Shown here: positions 17,055 through 25,967 of the stretch, piece by piece
Position numbering within the stretch: position 1 is the first letter of the stretch
Layout of the letters: every line of letters begins with the position of its first letter
Assembly: GCF_000382305.1 (NCBI RefSeq)
Contig: NZ_KB908030.1
Span: 13,454-77,453, forward strand
Direction: 5' to 3'
Source of the DNA: Vitreoscilla stercoraria DSM 513
GTDB taxonomy: Bacteria > Pseudomonadota > Gammaproteobacteria > Burkholderiales > Neisseriaceae
Length of the DNA stretch: 64,000 bases
Translations under genes and position numbers: made by a program
Notes under the pieces: generated by a model
Seen by the model: only the letters and a program-made list of their open reading frames with translations
Told to the model about the DNA's origin: nothing
Databases searched by the model: none

Positions 17055-18173
17055 TTACAAATCCATTTTTTCCAACATGGGTTTGCCAATGTAATGGCTG
17101 ATGGCTTGCACCATTTTCAAAGCCTGTTGTTGCGCTATGGGTAAGTGTTTGGCATAAACGGCACTGTATTCAATGTGTGGCACCGCACCACGATTTTGCT
17201 TGAAGCGTCCTGCGCCTGCGCTCAAATTCAATTGTAAATTGTGTTCAATGGCATGGTCGCTAGCGACCAAATTATTCAAGCGGTATAAGCCTTGTTTGTG
17301 TGGCAAATCGGTATTGAAACCGAAAATTGGTGTGGTCAATTGTTGGGTATTGTGAATGCTGCCTGCAATGCCTTGTAAAACCTGATTTTCATCTTGCCAA
17401 CCTTGCATATAAATTAAGCCTGCTTGATGCCATTGTTGTAAATATGTGGCTGTGTATTCGGGATTCAAACGAGAATATTTGTCCAAATATAATTGTGCAT
17501 ACAATGTCGCTATGGTTGCATAGTCCGCAGCACCAAATTCGTGATTTTGGCGCAAAGTCAGCTTGGTTTGGCGTTGTAAACGTCGGTCGTTGCGCCAATC
17601 TTGGTGTTGTGTTTGCGCGTGTTGCACATTGCTCAATAAGAAAATGCGCCTACTTGGAATCAACAAACAACCTTGTTGTTGCAAATAATGCAGCCATGGT
17701 GCGTGATGACAAAAATTCAACGAACGCCACCAAAGTGCATGATGCGGATAATGCCGTATGGCTTGATTCATGCAAGTATTGATGGCATCGGCATGAAATT
17801 CAGGGTACAAATTGGTGCTGACCAGCCAATTGTTCAACATCGCCGCCCGCGCAAAATGTTGGCGGCGCAAAAAGACTTTCAGGCCGCTTAAAACCGCTCC
17901 AATAGCGCGAGCGAGCAGAGGAGACAGATTGCGCAGGCTTTCTTCTTGCGCATAGTCAATGTAAGTACTCAAAGGCGACACCACCCAAGTTTGCGCGGCA
18001 TCGCTGTGGCAAACCGTCATTGGCAACACATTTTTTTGGTATGGTAAAAACGCCATTTCCACTTGGTCGGTATTTCGAATCAGGGTATTTAAATCGTTTT
18101 TTAACATAATGCTTTTGAATGCTTCACTATGTTGGTGTAAACCCAATAATGAGGCAGATGGTATGACTTGCAT
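17055..18173 (-). CDS. GNAT-like acyltransferase (putative)
   Basis: This 372-residue protein looks like an acyltransferase of the GNAT/FemAB-like fold. The C-terminal half contains ATIATLYAQLYLDKYS, a strand reading LQGIAGSIHN, and NLSAGAGRFKQNRGAVPHIEY, which resembles the acyl-CoA binding end of GNAT_6-type domains. The N-terminal half is not recognised. ATG 18173 lies 2 bp after the stop of the ATP-grasp gene, so the two form an operon read toward the four-gene run. The longer frame adds 40 non-family residues. Acceptor and donor are unknown. Confidence 0.6.
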   Translation of the reverse strand: MQVIPSASLLGLHQHSEAFKSIMLKNDLNTLIRNTDQVEMAFLPYQKNVLPMTVCHSDAAQTWVVSPLSTYIDYAQEESLRNLSPLLARAIGAVLSGLKVFLRRQHFARAAMLNNWLVSTNLYPEFHADAINTCMNQAIRHYPHHALWWRSLNFCHHAPWLHYLQQQGCLLIPSRRIFLLSNVQHAQTQHQDWRNDRRLQRQTKLTLRQNHEFGAADYATIATLYAQLYLDKYSRLNPEYTATYLQQWHQAGLIYMQGWQDENQVLQGIAGSIHNTQQLTTPIFGFNTDLPHKQGLYRLNNLVASDHAIEHNLQLNLSAGAGRFKQNRGAVPHIEYSAVYAKHLPIAQQQALKMVQAISHYIGKPMLEKMDL

Positions 18174-18175
18174 AT

Positions 18176-19294
18176 TCAATCTCCATTCCACGCAAAATCG
18201 ACAGCCGTTGCAGCTTCCAAAGGGATGTTTTGTTGGCGACACACACGATAAAAATAATAAGCGTCCTGTAAACTGCCCACATGATGCGACCAATGTTGTA
18301 GAACATCATCTGCACGTTGGTAATCTTGATACCATTTTTTGAGCGTTCCTTGAGCCGCTGCTTGAGGCAAGGCATGTAAATACATCATGGGCAATAACAT
18401 TTTTGCTTTGGGTTGATAATTGGCGATGGGTGTTTCATTTAATAACGCATTCAGCAAAGAACCATTGTGTGGCAATAAATGCAAACCGCTGGTGGCTCTG
18501 GGATTGCATTCCAAAACAAATGCTTGATTGTCTTCATTAACCATCCAGTCAAAACTGATTTGACCACTGAAATTCAAAGCTTCAACCACACGTTTTACTT
18601 GTTTTTTAATCCCATCATGGGCAACCGGATCAAAATAAAAACTGGCACCTTTTTTATAACGGTACAAACCTTGATAGCTTTGATGTGCCAGCAAGCGTCC
18701 TGAAAGCGCAAGGCTATAACTGCAATATTCTTGCCCTTGCACACATTCTTGTACCAACCAAGAACCGTCTAAAGGAATGTGTGCGGGAATGGGTTGCTGT
18801 GCTGCCAAAGCCAATACTTGGTGTCCAAAACGGCTGAACAATGGTTTGACAATGCGAGCGGTGTCGATTTCCCATGACAAATCATGACTGTTTTGCAAAC
18901 GCACAGAAGCAGGCGCATACAGACCCAAGTTTTGAGCCAATTGATTAAAGGCATATTTATTGTGCAAAGTTTGCAAAGTTTCAAAATCTGCACACAAAAT
19001 GCGACAAGATTGGGGCAATGAATCTTGAAACTTGGCAAGGTAGAAAATTTCTTCGCAAGTGGGAATTAACCAATCTATCTTATGAGTGCGTATGGCTTGC
19101 GCCAAAGTGTGAATATAGGCTTGGGGATTTTGGGCGGCTGCCGGGGTGGGAATGAAGGTGTGAGGCAAAACGTTTTGGCAGCTGAGCCGACCTGCTTGAT
19201 GATCGGCTAAAAACACGCGCCACGAAGCGCCCTGAAAATGTCGCGCCCATTCTAAAGCCACTGGCGCGCGCGCGCTGAGTATCAAAACGTTCAA
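18176..19294 (-). CDS. ATP-grasp ligase
   Basis: This 372-residue protein has an N-terminal Rossmann-like domain (NVLILSARAPVALEWARHF) and an ATP-grasp domain: RIVKPLFSRFGHQVL, WLVQECVQGQEYCSY, QISFDWMVN and the metal-binding VLECNPRATSGLHL. ATP-grasp enzymes join a carboxylate to an amine or thiol through an acyl-phosphate. The start is TTG 19294, placed 6 nt after AGGAA; the nearby ATG at 19301 is out of frame. It is the first gene of the minus-strand half of the cluster. Uptake words at 18259-18272 and near 18695 lie in the coding sequence. Confidence 0.78.
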   Translation of the reverse strand: MNVLILSARAPVALEWARHFQGASWRVFLADHQAGRLSCQNVLPHTFIPTPAAAQNPQAYIHTLAQAIRTHKIDWLIPTCEEIFYLAKFQDSLPQSCRILCADFETLQTLHNKYAFNQLAQNLGLYAPASVRLQNSHDLSWEIDTARIVKPLFSRFGHQVLALAAQQPIPAHIPLDGSWLVQECVQGQEYCSYSLALSGRLLAHQSYQGLYRYKKGASFYFDPVAHDGIKKQVKRVVEALNFSGQISFDWMVNEDNQAFVLECNPRATSGLHLLPHNGSLLNALLNETPIANYQPKAKMLLPMMYLHALPQAAAQGTLKKWYQDYQRADDVLQHWSHHVGSLQDAYYFYRVCRQQNIPLEAATAVDFAWNGD

Positions 19295-19356
19295 ATGCCA
19301 TTCCTATCTTGAAAAATGATGATGCCAAGTCTTTCAGGACGCTTAAATATGAATCG

Positions 19357-19926
19357 TTAGGGATGTTCAGAACTGTATTGCCATTGCCCCAGCTCTAAAC
19401 CCAATTCAAACAAATGAATCGAACCAATACTGATACGCACCAAACGCAAACATGGCAAACCGACTTTGGCACACATACGGCGTACTTGGCGGTTTTTGCC
19501 TTCGGAAATTTGGATTTCAACCCAAGTATCGGGAATGGATTTGCGCACTCGAATCGGTGGATTGCGCTCCCATAATTGTGCGGCTTCTTCGTCTGTGACC
19601 AAACGTACTTTGGCAGGACGGGTCACAAAATCGCCCAAATCCACGCCACGGCGCAATTGATTCAAAGCTTCTTCTGTTGGTGTGCCTTCTACTTGCGCCC
19701 AGTAGGTTTTCACGGTTTTGAATTTTGGATTGGCAATGCGCGCTTGTAAGCTGCCATTATTAGTTAACAATAACAAGCCTTCGCTGTCGGTATCTAAGCG
19801 GCCTGCAGGGTAAAAATGAGGCACATTCACATATTGTTTTAAAGTGGGGTGTTTTTCATGTTCAGAAAATTGACAAATTACACCATAGGGTTTGTTCAAA
19901 ACAATCAAATCATTCATATTGGCCAT
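19357..19926 (-). CDS. rluE: Ribosomal large subunit pseudouridine synthase, RluE type
   Basis: This 189-residue RsuA/RluB-type pseudouridine synthase has NKPYGVICQFS near the N-terminus, the catalytic aspartate in PAGRLDTDSEG, RIANPKFKTVKTYWAQVEG, and EGKNRQVRRMCAKVG. Lacking an S4 domain and matching RluE in size, it should modify U2457 of 23S rRNA. Start codons at 19926 and 19917 are both possible, without a strong ribosome site. It is not obviously linked to the six-gene cluster upstream on the same strand; a decayed uptake word lies between them at about 19330. Confidence 0.88.
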   Translation of the reverse strand: MANMNDLIVLNKPYGVICQFSEHEKHPTLKQYVNVPHFYPAGRLDTDSEGLLLLTNNGSLQARIANPKFKTVKTYWAQVEGTPTEEALNQLRRGVDLGDFVTRPAKVRLVTDEEAAQLWERNPPIRVRKSIPDTWVEIQISEGKNRQVRRMCAKVGLPCLRLVRISIGSIHLFELGLELGQWQYSSEHP

Positions 19927-20182
19927 TCTATTTTTTCAGAGTAGCAAGACGAGACTGTTTTTGCATGGCCGATTGTAGCCTGCCAATGGCCTGGTCTTGC
20001 CAAGTATTCAATGGCACGTATTTTAACAGGACTTCTAAGATGCTTGAGGTCTTTGTGCTTGAAAAACGATTGGATGAGAGTGACGGATAGCGCAAGGTCG
20101 GAATGTATCACAGAGCGTTTTATGATTGACTAGATGCTCTGTGATACAAATGGATTCAAGTAAACGATTTTGAAGCGAGTTT

Positions 20183-20884
20183 TTAAATCATGGCTTGGTT
20201 TTCACTCAATTTGAGATTTTGTTCAGCCTCTTTCATCTGCAATAATAAGTGCCCGCCTGACATCAAATCTGCTTGTATTGCCACACGAGCCGCTTGTGGG
20301 TCTTTGTTTTCTAAGGCTTCTAGGATTAAATAATGGTAATTGATCATGTTGCGTTCACCATGTTGGTAAGCTTGGGCAATCAATGGACCAATGCGTACCC
20401 ACAATTGCCTTAATACATTAATCAAAATCGGCATATTGGCAATGTAACACAGTTCAAAATGAAAGCTTTGGTTCAGCGCAATGCTCATTTTGTAATCTTT
20501 GTTGCTGAGGGAAATTTCATTTTGTGCGACCAAATGTTTTAATTTGTTCAAGTCTTGAACGGTGGCATTTAAAGCAGCATTGGCAGCCGCCAAACCTTCC
20601 AATTCAAAACGGATGCTGCGTATTTCCAAATATTCTTGTAAGCTTAAATTGCGCACGCGAATATCGCGTTGTGATGACAAACTCAAAGCCCCTTCATGCA
20701 CCAAGCGCAACAACGCATCGCGCACGGGTGTGACACTGGTGCCCATGGCTTGTGCCAGTTCTCTGATTTTCAAACGCTCGTTAGGCAGTAAAACACCATT
20801 CATCAAATCTCGGGAGAGTTGGGTATAAATCCAATCCCCTTTGTTGTCATGCTCGTGTGACACCATATCAAGCGTATTTTCCAT
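20183..20884 (-). CDS. GntR-family regulator with FCD domain
   Basis: This 233-residue regulator has an N-terminal winged helix (WIYTQLSRDLMNG, RLKIRELAQAMGTSVTPVRDAL) and a C-terminal FCD ligand domain with metal-ligand type residues (Asn/His in SIALNQSFHFELCY, later histidines). Such proteins usually repress catabolic operons until a small acid or amine binds. It is divergent from the kinase/phospho-lyase operon, which it probably controls. TGATGCATC occurs in its own upstream region and again inside the divergent promoter. The start at 20884 follows GGGAAAAA. Confidence 0.88.
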   Translation of the reverse strand: MENTLDMVSHEHDNKGDWIYTQLSRDLMNGVLLPNERLKIRELAQAMGTSVTPVRDALLRLVHEGALSLSSQRDIRVRNLSLQEYLEIRSIRFELEGLAAANAALNATVQDLNKLKHLVAQNEISLSNKDYKMSIALNQSFHFELCYIANMPILINVLRQLWVRIGPLIAQAYQHGERNMINYHYLILEALENKDPQAARVAIQADLMSGGHLLLQMKEAEQNLKLSENQAMI

Positions 20885-20923
20885 AGTTTTTCCCTATTGC
20901 TAAATTAGGCTCATTTGTAGAAT

Positions 20924-20932
20924 TGATGCATC
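20924..20932. promoter_or_regulatory. Candidate GntR operator, copy 1
   Basis: TTGATGCATC lies 40 bp upstream of the GntR gene start, at a position suited to autoregulation. The core is identical to the palindrome at 21018. Assignment as an operator is inference. Confidence 0.35.
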
Positions 20933-21010
20933 GGCTAAAAAATGCAAATTTATTTTTTGTTTTAAAACAGAATCTTAAATATTTAACTTTTGTTAAGGTT
21001 TTCATGTTTA

Positions 21011-21040
21011 TTGCTTATGATGCATCAATTTGCCTATACT
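21011..21040 (+). promoter_or_regulatory. Candidate promoter of the kinase/phospho-lyase operon with embedded palindrome
   Basis: TTGCTT (21011-21016) and TATACT (21035-21040) are 18 bp apart. The palindrome TGATGCATCA occupies 21018-21027, between the two elements, where a repressor would block RNA polymerase. Transcription would start near 21047, about 80 bp before the kinase gene. Confidence 0.45.
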
Positions 21041-21125
21041 GAAAACACAGTAAGACAAAAAAAATTCTTTTTGATGCAAACAGGATTTTTTTGGTTTCCA
21101 TGTTAATTCGATAGAGTGAAATTGA

Positions 21126-22205
21126 ATGCCAGCTAAAAATGATGTTGTTTCGTATAGTGAAATTAGCATGAATGAGGGTGCCAAGCAATTTCTGATGCAA
21201 GCACCTCCAGCCGTTGATGAGAAGCAAGCTGCAAACATTGCACAGCAATATTACGATGTTGTGGCACAGGTTAAAAGTTTGGCTGGTGAGCGTGATAAAA
21301 ATTTTTTATTGAAAACAGACCAAAATCACCTGTGGGTTTTGAAAATCATCAGCCAAAGTGAGCAATTGGCGGAAATTGATGTGCAAGTTCAAGTGTTAAA
21401 ACATTTGCAAAAACAAGCATGTAAAGTTAAAACGCCAGTGGCTGTTGCGAGCAAAACAGGTCATGACTGGGAGCGTTACCAGCAAGGTGAACAGGCTTGG
21501 AATGTGCGTGCTTACACGTTTTTAGAGGGCATTCCTGTCAATCAAGTGGCGATGACATATGAGTTGCAACGTGCTTTCGGTGTGACTGCTGCGAACATTT
21601 CTACCGCTTTGCAGACGTTTGAGCATCCAATTTTGGAGCGAGTGATTTTGTGGGATGTGATGCGTTTGAATCATTTAGAGGCTTGGGCGCAAGAAGTTTC
21701 AGGTCGAGATGTATTGGATGTATTCATTTTGAGTTTTTTCAAACATTTCAATGTAGTGGTGTTACCAAAATTACAACAATTACCGCAATATGCCATTCAT
21801 GGTGATTTATCGCAAAGCAATTTGGTGGTGAGTGCAGATAATGAGTGTGCGATTGATGGGGTTTTGGATTTTGGTGATATGGTCAAAGCACCGCGTGTGG
21901 TGGAATTGGGCATCGCTGCTTCATATGCGTTGGATACACATTTGGATATGCAAATTTCATTGCAACACATTGTGGCAGGATTTGAGTCTGTCAGCGCATT
22001 GGATGAGGTTGAAAAAGACTTGTTGATGGATGTCATCGTGGCGCGTTTGGTACAGCGCATTGTCATTACCACTTGGCGAGCGCAACGTTTTCCTGAAAAT
22101 GCGGAATATATTTTACGTGGTACGGCTCATGCCAAAGCGGTGTTGGCAGCTTTGTTACAGCATGAGTTTGTGGCATCTCGTTACGCATCAGAAAGTACAT
22201 CATGA
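21126..22205 (+). CDS. APH-family small-molecule kinase (hydroxylysine-kinase-like)
   Basis: This 359-residue aminoglycoside-phosphotransferase-fold kinase has the catalytic loop HGDLSQSN (His225, Asp227) and the metal site LDFGDM (Asp248). The DFGDM...VELGIA.SYAL block resembles hydroxylysine kinase (AGPHD1) and the kinase module of bacterial kinase/aminotransferase fusions. It overlaps the next gene, a phospho-lyase-like enzyme, by 4 bp (ATGA). The likely role is phosphorylation of an amino alcohol for elimination by that enzyme. Known drug-resistance APHs are a poor match in context. The ATG at 21168 is an alternative start that trims a 14-residue tail. Confidence 0.78.
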   Translation: MPAKNDVVSYSEISMNEGAKQFLMQAPPAVDEKQAANIAQQYYDVVAQVKSLAGERDKNFLLKTDQNHLWVLKIISQSEQLAEIDVQVQVLKHLQKQACKVKTPVAVASKTGHDWERYQQGEQAWNVRAYTFLEGIPVNQVAMTYELQRAFGVTAANISTALQTFEHPILERVILWDVMRLNHLEAWAQEVSGRDVLDVFILSFFKHFNVVVLPKLQQLPQYAIHGDLSQSNLVVSADNECAIDGVLDFGDMVKAPRVVELGIAASYALDTHLDMQISLQHIVAGFESVSALDEVEKDLLMDVIVARLVQRIVITTWRAQRFPENAEYILRGTAHAKAVLAALLQHEFVASRYASESTS

Positions 22206-23461
22206 GTGATTCAATAGAAAATTTGTTAGAGCGCCGCGCTATTTTAGGTCCAGCTTACCGCTTGTTTTACGATGAGCCTTTGTTTCCGGTGCAAGGCGAA
22301 GATGTATGGTTGACCGATCATACAGGCCGCCGTTATTTGGATGCGTATAACAACGTGCCAGTGGTCGGCCATTGCAATGGTGCAGTGGTGCAAGCGATGA
22401 GCGAGCAAGCGCAAACTTTGTGTACGCATACCCGTTATGTGCACGATGCGGTGTTGGATTATGGTGAGCGTTTGTTGGCACATTTTCCCAAATATTTGAA
22501 TCGGGTGATGTTCACATGTACCGGCAGCGAAGCCAATGATTTGGCTTTGCGGATGGCGTTTGCCGTGACAGGTGGACAAGGTGTGATTGTGACAGCGAAT
22601 GCTTACCATGGCGTGACGCATTTGTTGGCGCAATTGTCGCCGTCTTTGGGTGCGATTGGCGATTTCGTGCGTGTGGTGCAGCCGCCATTAACCCAAAGCG
22701 AGGATGCAGCGCAAGCGTTTGCGCAAGAGATTCGAGCGGCAATACAAAGTTTACAGGACGCTCATATCAAGCCAAGTGTATTGTTGTTCGACACGGTTTT
22801 TGCCAGCGATGGTATTTTTGCGCCTGATGTAGGTTTATTGGGTTTGGGCATTGATACGGCACGAGAAGCGGGTTTGCTTATTATTGCCGACGAAGTACAA
22901 GCAGGCTTTGGGCGTTTGGGCTCGGACTGGTGGGGCTTTGTCAGCGCAGGTTTCAAGCCCGATATTGTGACTATGGGTAAACCTATGGGCAATGGCTATC
23001 CTTTGGCTGGCGTGGTTGCCAAAGATGATTTGGTGCAAAAATTTGCCGATACAGGCCGCTATTTCAATACTTTTGGCGGCAATCCTGTGGCGATGAAAGT
23101 GGGTATGGCGGTATTGGATGAGTTAGAGCAACGCAATCTACCTGAGCAAGTGGATACATTGGGTGAAACCATGCAAGAAGCTTTGCTGGGTTTGAAAGAC
23201 TTGGGCGTGGTCGAAGTGCGTGGCAAAGGTTTGTATTGGGGAGTGCAATTGGCAGCAACAGACACACAAACAGCCGCTGAACGTGTCAAACTTGTGGTCA
23301 ATGAGATGCGTCAGCAAGGTGTGTTGTTAAGCCAATGCGGTCCGAATATGGACACGTTGAAGATTCGCCCTCCATTGACATTCACACAGCAACATATTGA
23401 GATTTTAATGCAAACATTGAGTGCTGCTTTGCAAAAACAGTGTTTGGTGAATGTGAAATAA
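22202..23461 (+). CDS. Class III PLP enzyme, phospho-lyase/aminotransferase (AGXT2L-like)
   Basis: This 419-residue fold-type I PLP enzyme has the cofactor lysine in TMGKPMGNGYPLA (Lys260), IIADEVQAGFGR (Asp contacting the pyridine ring) and a substrate loop TFGGNPVAM. The GKPMGNG signature is typical of the AGXT2/AGXT2L group, whose members include phosphoethanolamine and 5-phosphohydroxylysine phospho-lyases, rather than GabT (which uses another sequence around its lysine). Fused or adjacent to an APH kinase, as here, it probably removes phosphate and ammonia to give an aldehyde. A plain aminotransferase role remains possible. Confidence 0.8.
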   Translation: MSDSIENLLERRAILGPAYRLFYDEPLFPVQGEDVWLTDHTGRRYLDAYNNVPVVGHCNGAVVQAMSEQAQTLCTHTRYVHDAVLDYGERLLAHFPKYLNRVMFTCTGSEANDLALRMAFAVTGGQGVIVTANAYHGVTHLLAQLSPSLGAIGDFVRVVQPPLTQSEDAAQAFAQEIRAAIQSLQDAHIKPSVLLFDTVFASDGIFAPDVGLLGLGIDTAREAGLLIIADEVQAGFGRLGSDWWGFVSAGFKPDIVTMGKPMGNGYPLAGVVAKDDLVQKFADTGRYFNTFGGNPVAMKVGMAVLDELEQRNLPEQVDTLGETMQEALLGLKDLGVVEVRGKGLYWGVQLAATDTQTAAERVKLVVNEMRQQGVLLSQCGPNMDTLKIRPPLTFTQQHIEILMQTLSAALQKQCLVNVK

Positions 23462-23703
23462 AACCATGTCAATGGTTGCTATGGTTTGAAGGCATGTAGA
23501 AGTAAAAAAGTCAAAGAGCAAAATTGGGTTGGACTGTTATAAAAGTGGGCTTGCTTATCAAAATCACCATGAGTATCAATGATTTTTATTATCAAGCTTC
23601 CTAATAAGCACAGTGTATTTGTGCAATCAGCATTAAAGATGGATGTGTAATTTGTTTTGTAAATGGTTTTTATCTTTTAATTAAACGGGAAGGTAGCATT
23701 ACA

Positions 23704-24819
23704 ATGAAATTGACTCACTTAGCACTTTTAATCGGTACTTTGGCAACTGCGGTTGCTTGCGGTGGTGGTTCTTCTTCAACGCCAGCGGCGGCGACGTCTG
23801 ACAGCAGTTCCGCTCCCGCAGCGGCCACAACTTCAGGCGGCAAGCGTGATTTGACTGTGGCTGGTTTCGGTGGCACAACGCAAGAAGTGTTCAAACAAAT
23901 TTACTTCACACCATTTGCAAATCAAACAGGCAAACCTGTATTGGAAGAGTCTTATGATGGTGGTTATGGTATTTTGCAATCGAAAATTCAAAGCGGTAAT
24001 CCAAACTGGGACATTGTACAAGTAGAAGTGGAAGAGTTAATCCGCGGTTGTGACGATGGTTTGTTTGAAAAATTGGATTGGGACAAACTCGGTGGCAAAG
24101 ACAAATACATTGACGGTTCTGCAAGTGATTGTGGTGTAGGCAATATGGTTTGGTCTACTATCTTGACTTATGATGGTGACAAATTAAAAGAAGCGCCAAA
24201 ATCATGGGCGGACTTCTGGAATGTGGAAAAATTCCCAGGCAAACGTGCTTTGCGCAAAGGTCCTAAATACACCTTGGAATTTGCTTTGTTGGCAGATGGC
24301 GTGAAAAAAGAAGATTTGTATACCGTCTTGGCCACACCTGAAGGCTTGGATCGTGCATTCAAAAAATTGGATGAATTGAAGCCGCATTTGATTTGGTGGG
24401 AAGCTGGTGCGCAGCCATTGCAATTTTTGGCTTCGGGTGAAGTGGTGATGGCATCCACTTACAGTGGCCGTATTCCTGGTTTGAACAAAACCGAAAACCG
24501 CAATTTCAAAATGGTATGGCCTGAAAGCATTTATGCCATCGATAGCTGGGTGATTTTGAAAGACGCTGCTAATAAAGATGCTGCGATGGATTTGATTGCA
24601 TTTGCCAGCTTGCCTGAAAATCAAGTGAAAATGCCTATGAATAATATTGCTTACGGTGTGACCAATAAGGCTGCTATTCCTAACGTGCCTGCCGAGTTTT
24701 CTAAAGATTTACCAACCACGCCTGCTAACCAAAAAGATGCCATTTTCTTGAATGGTGATTTCTGGATCGATAACTCAGAAGAGTTGACTGAGCGCTTTAA
24801 CGCTTGGTTGTCTAAATAA
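23704..24819 (+). CDS. Polyamine-type ABC transporter substrate-binding lipoprotein
   Basis: This 371-residue binding protein has a lipoprotein signal ending in LATAVAC (Cys19) and then a low-complexity Gly/Ser/Ala/Pro linker. A periplasmic binding domain follows, of the PotD/spermidine-putrescine class (DLTVAGFGGTTQEVFKQ, PKSWADFWNVEKFPGKRAL). It should capture the substrate at the inner membrane. It lies 242 bp after the PLP gene and starts the transporter operon; GGGAAGGTAG precedes it. No promoter is clear in the gap. The ligand is unknown; context suggests an amine or amino alcohol. Confidence 0.88.
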   Translation: MKLTHLALLIGTLATAVACGGGSSSTPAAATSDSSSAPAAATTSGGKRDLTVAGFGGTTQEVFKQIYFTPFANQTGKPVLEESYDGGYGILQSKIQSGNPNWDIVQVEVEELIRGCDDGLFEKLDWDKLGGKDKYIDGSASDCGVGNMVWSTILTYDGDKLKEAPKSWADFWNVEKFPGKRALRKGPKYTLEFALLADGVKKEDLYTVLATPEGLDRAFKKLDELKPHLIWWEAGAQPLQFLASGEVVMASTYSGRIPGLNKTENRNFKMVWPESIYAIDSWVILKDAANKDAAMDLIAFASLPENQVKMPMNNIAYGVTNKAAIPNVPAEFSKDLPTTPANQKDAIFLNGDFWIDNSEELTERFNAWLSK

Positions 24820-24896
24820 TATAACACGACATAAAAATAACTTCCGACCGCCTCAGGTGGTTGGAAGAGTATGGTCACGCCTTGAAGGAGTCGATT

Positions 24897-25967
24897 TTGA
24901 GCGATTACCACATTCGTTTTGAAAACATTAGCAAGTCTTATGGTGATGTAAAAATCATTGAAAATCTTGAATTAAATATCGAAAAAGGTGAGTTTATCAG
25001 CCTGTTAGGTCCATCTGGTTCAGGTAAAACCACTTTGTTGATGATGTTGGCTGGTTTTGAAGGACAAACTGGCGGTAACATTTGGTTGAATGAAAAATCT
25101 TTGAACGATTTGCCTTCTTACAAGCGCAATATCGGTGTGGTATTCCAAAACTATGCTCTGTTCCCGCACATGAGCGTGGGTGACAATATTGCTTTTCCTT
25201 TGAAAATGCGTGGCGTTTCCAAAGCAGATATCCAAACCAAAGTGACCAAAGCTTTGGAAATGGTGCAATTGTTGCCAATGAAAGACCGCAAACCATCGCA
25301 ATTGTCAGGTGGCCAGCAACAGCGTATTGCGTTGGCACGCGCTTTGGTGTTTGAACCTGAAGTGGTGTTGATGGATGAACCATTGGGCGCTTTGGACAAA
25401 CAATTGCGCGAACAAATGCAATTGGACATTCGTGAACTGCACAAAACTTTGGGCTTGACCATTGTATTTGTGACGCATGACCAACAAGAAGCCTTGACCA
25501 TGAGTGATCGCATTGCGGTGTTCAACAAAGGCAAAATCGAACAAATCGGTACCCCTCGTGAGATTTATGACCATCCTGCTACACGATTTGTAGCGGAGTT
25601 TATTGGTGAAACCAATTTGTTTGAAGGTGAAATTGCCGCTGTCAATGGCGAGTTGGCCACTGTGCGTACCAAACAAGGTCAAGATATTACGGTACAAGCA
25701 CAAGAGCATTTCAAAGTGGGTCAAGAAGCTTTGGTGTCAGTGCGTCCAGGCCGCATTGATTTGAGTTCGTCTTGTAGCGGTGCACAAAACAGCTTGCATG
25801 CCAAAGTCAAAGACAGTGTGTATTTGGGCGACCATTTGCGCATTCAATTGGACGAACAAGCCCACAATTTTGTGGTGCATTTGGGTCGCAAAACCAGCGA
25901 ATGGGATATTGGTTCTGAAGTGGTGGCCAATTTCAATGCCAACGATTGCTGGACCATGACATCATGA
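24897..25967 (+). CDS. Polyamine-type ABC transporter ATPase (PotA-like)
   Basis: This 356-residue ABC ATPase has Walker A GPSGSGKTT, signature LSGGQQQRIALARAL, Walker B VLMDEPLGAL, the H-loop VTHDQ and a C-terminal TOBE domain (VRPGRIDL). It drives the neighbouring permeases. The start was placed at TTG 24897, six bases after GAAGGAG; an earlier TTG at 24861 lacks a site. The gene overlaps the first permease gene by 4 bp. Confidence 0.9.
   Translation: MSDYHIRFENISKSYGDVKIIENLELNIEKGEFISLLGPSGSGKTTLLMMLAGFEGQTGGNIWLNEKSLNDLPSYKRNIGVVFQNYALFPHMSVGDNIAFPLKMRGVSKADIQTKVTKALEMVQLLPMKDRKPSQLSGGQQQRIALARALVFEPEVVLMDEPLGALDKQLREQMQLDIRELHKTLGLTIVFVTHDQQEALTMSDRIAVFNKGKIEQIGTPREIYDHPATRFVAEFIGETNLFEGEIAAVNGELATVRTKQGQDITVQAQEHFKVGQEALVSVRPGRIDLSSSCSGAQNSLHAKVKDSVYLGDHLRIQLDEQAHNFVVHLGRKTSEWDIGSEVVANFNANDCWTMTS

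Noticed and set aside
19080..19328. Frame starting at ATG 19301 (MAFERFDTQR...) at the start of the ATP-grasp gene
   Set aside because: It is out of frame with the ATP-grasp domain; AGGAA is better placed for the TTG at 19294, which gives the Rossmann-type N-terminus.
21126..22205. Aminoglycoside-resistance phosphotransferase
   Set aside because: The APH fold is shared, but the DFGDM region and the overlapping PLP phospho-lyase gene indicate a metabolic kinase.
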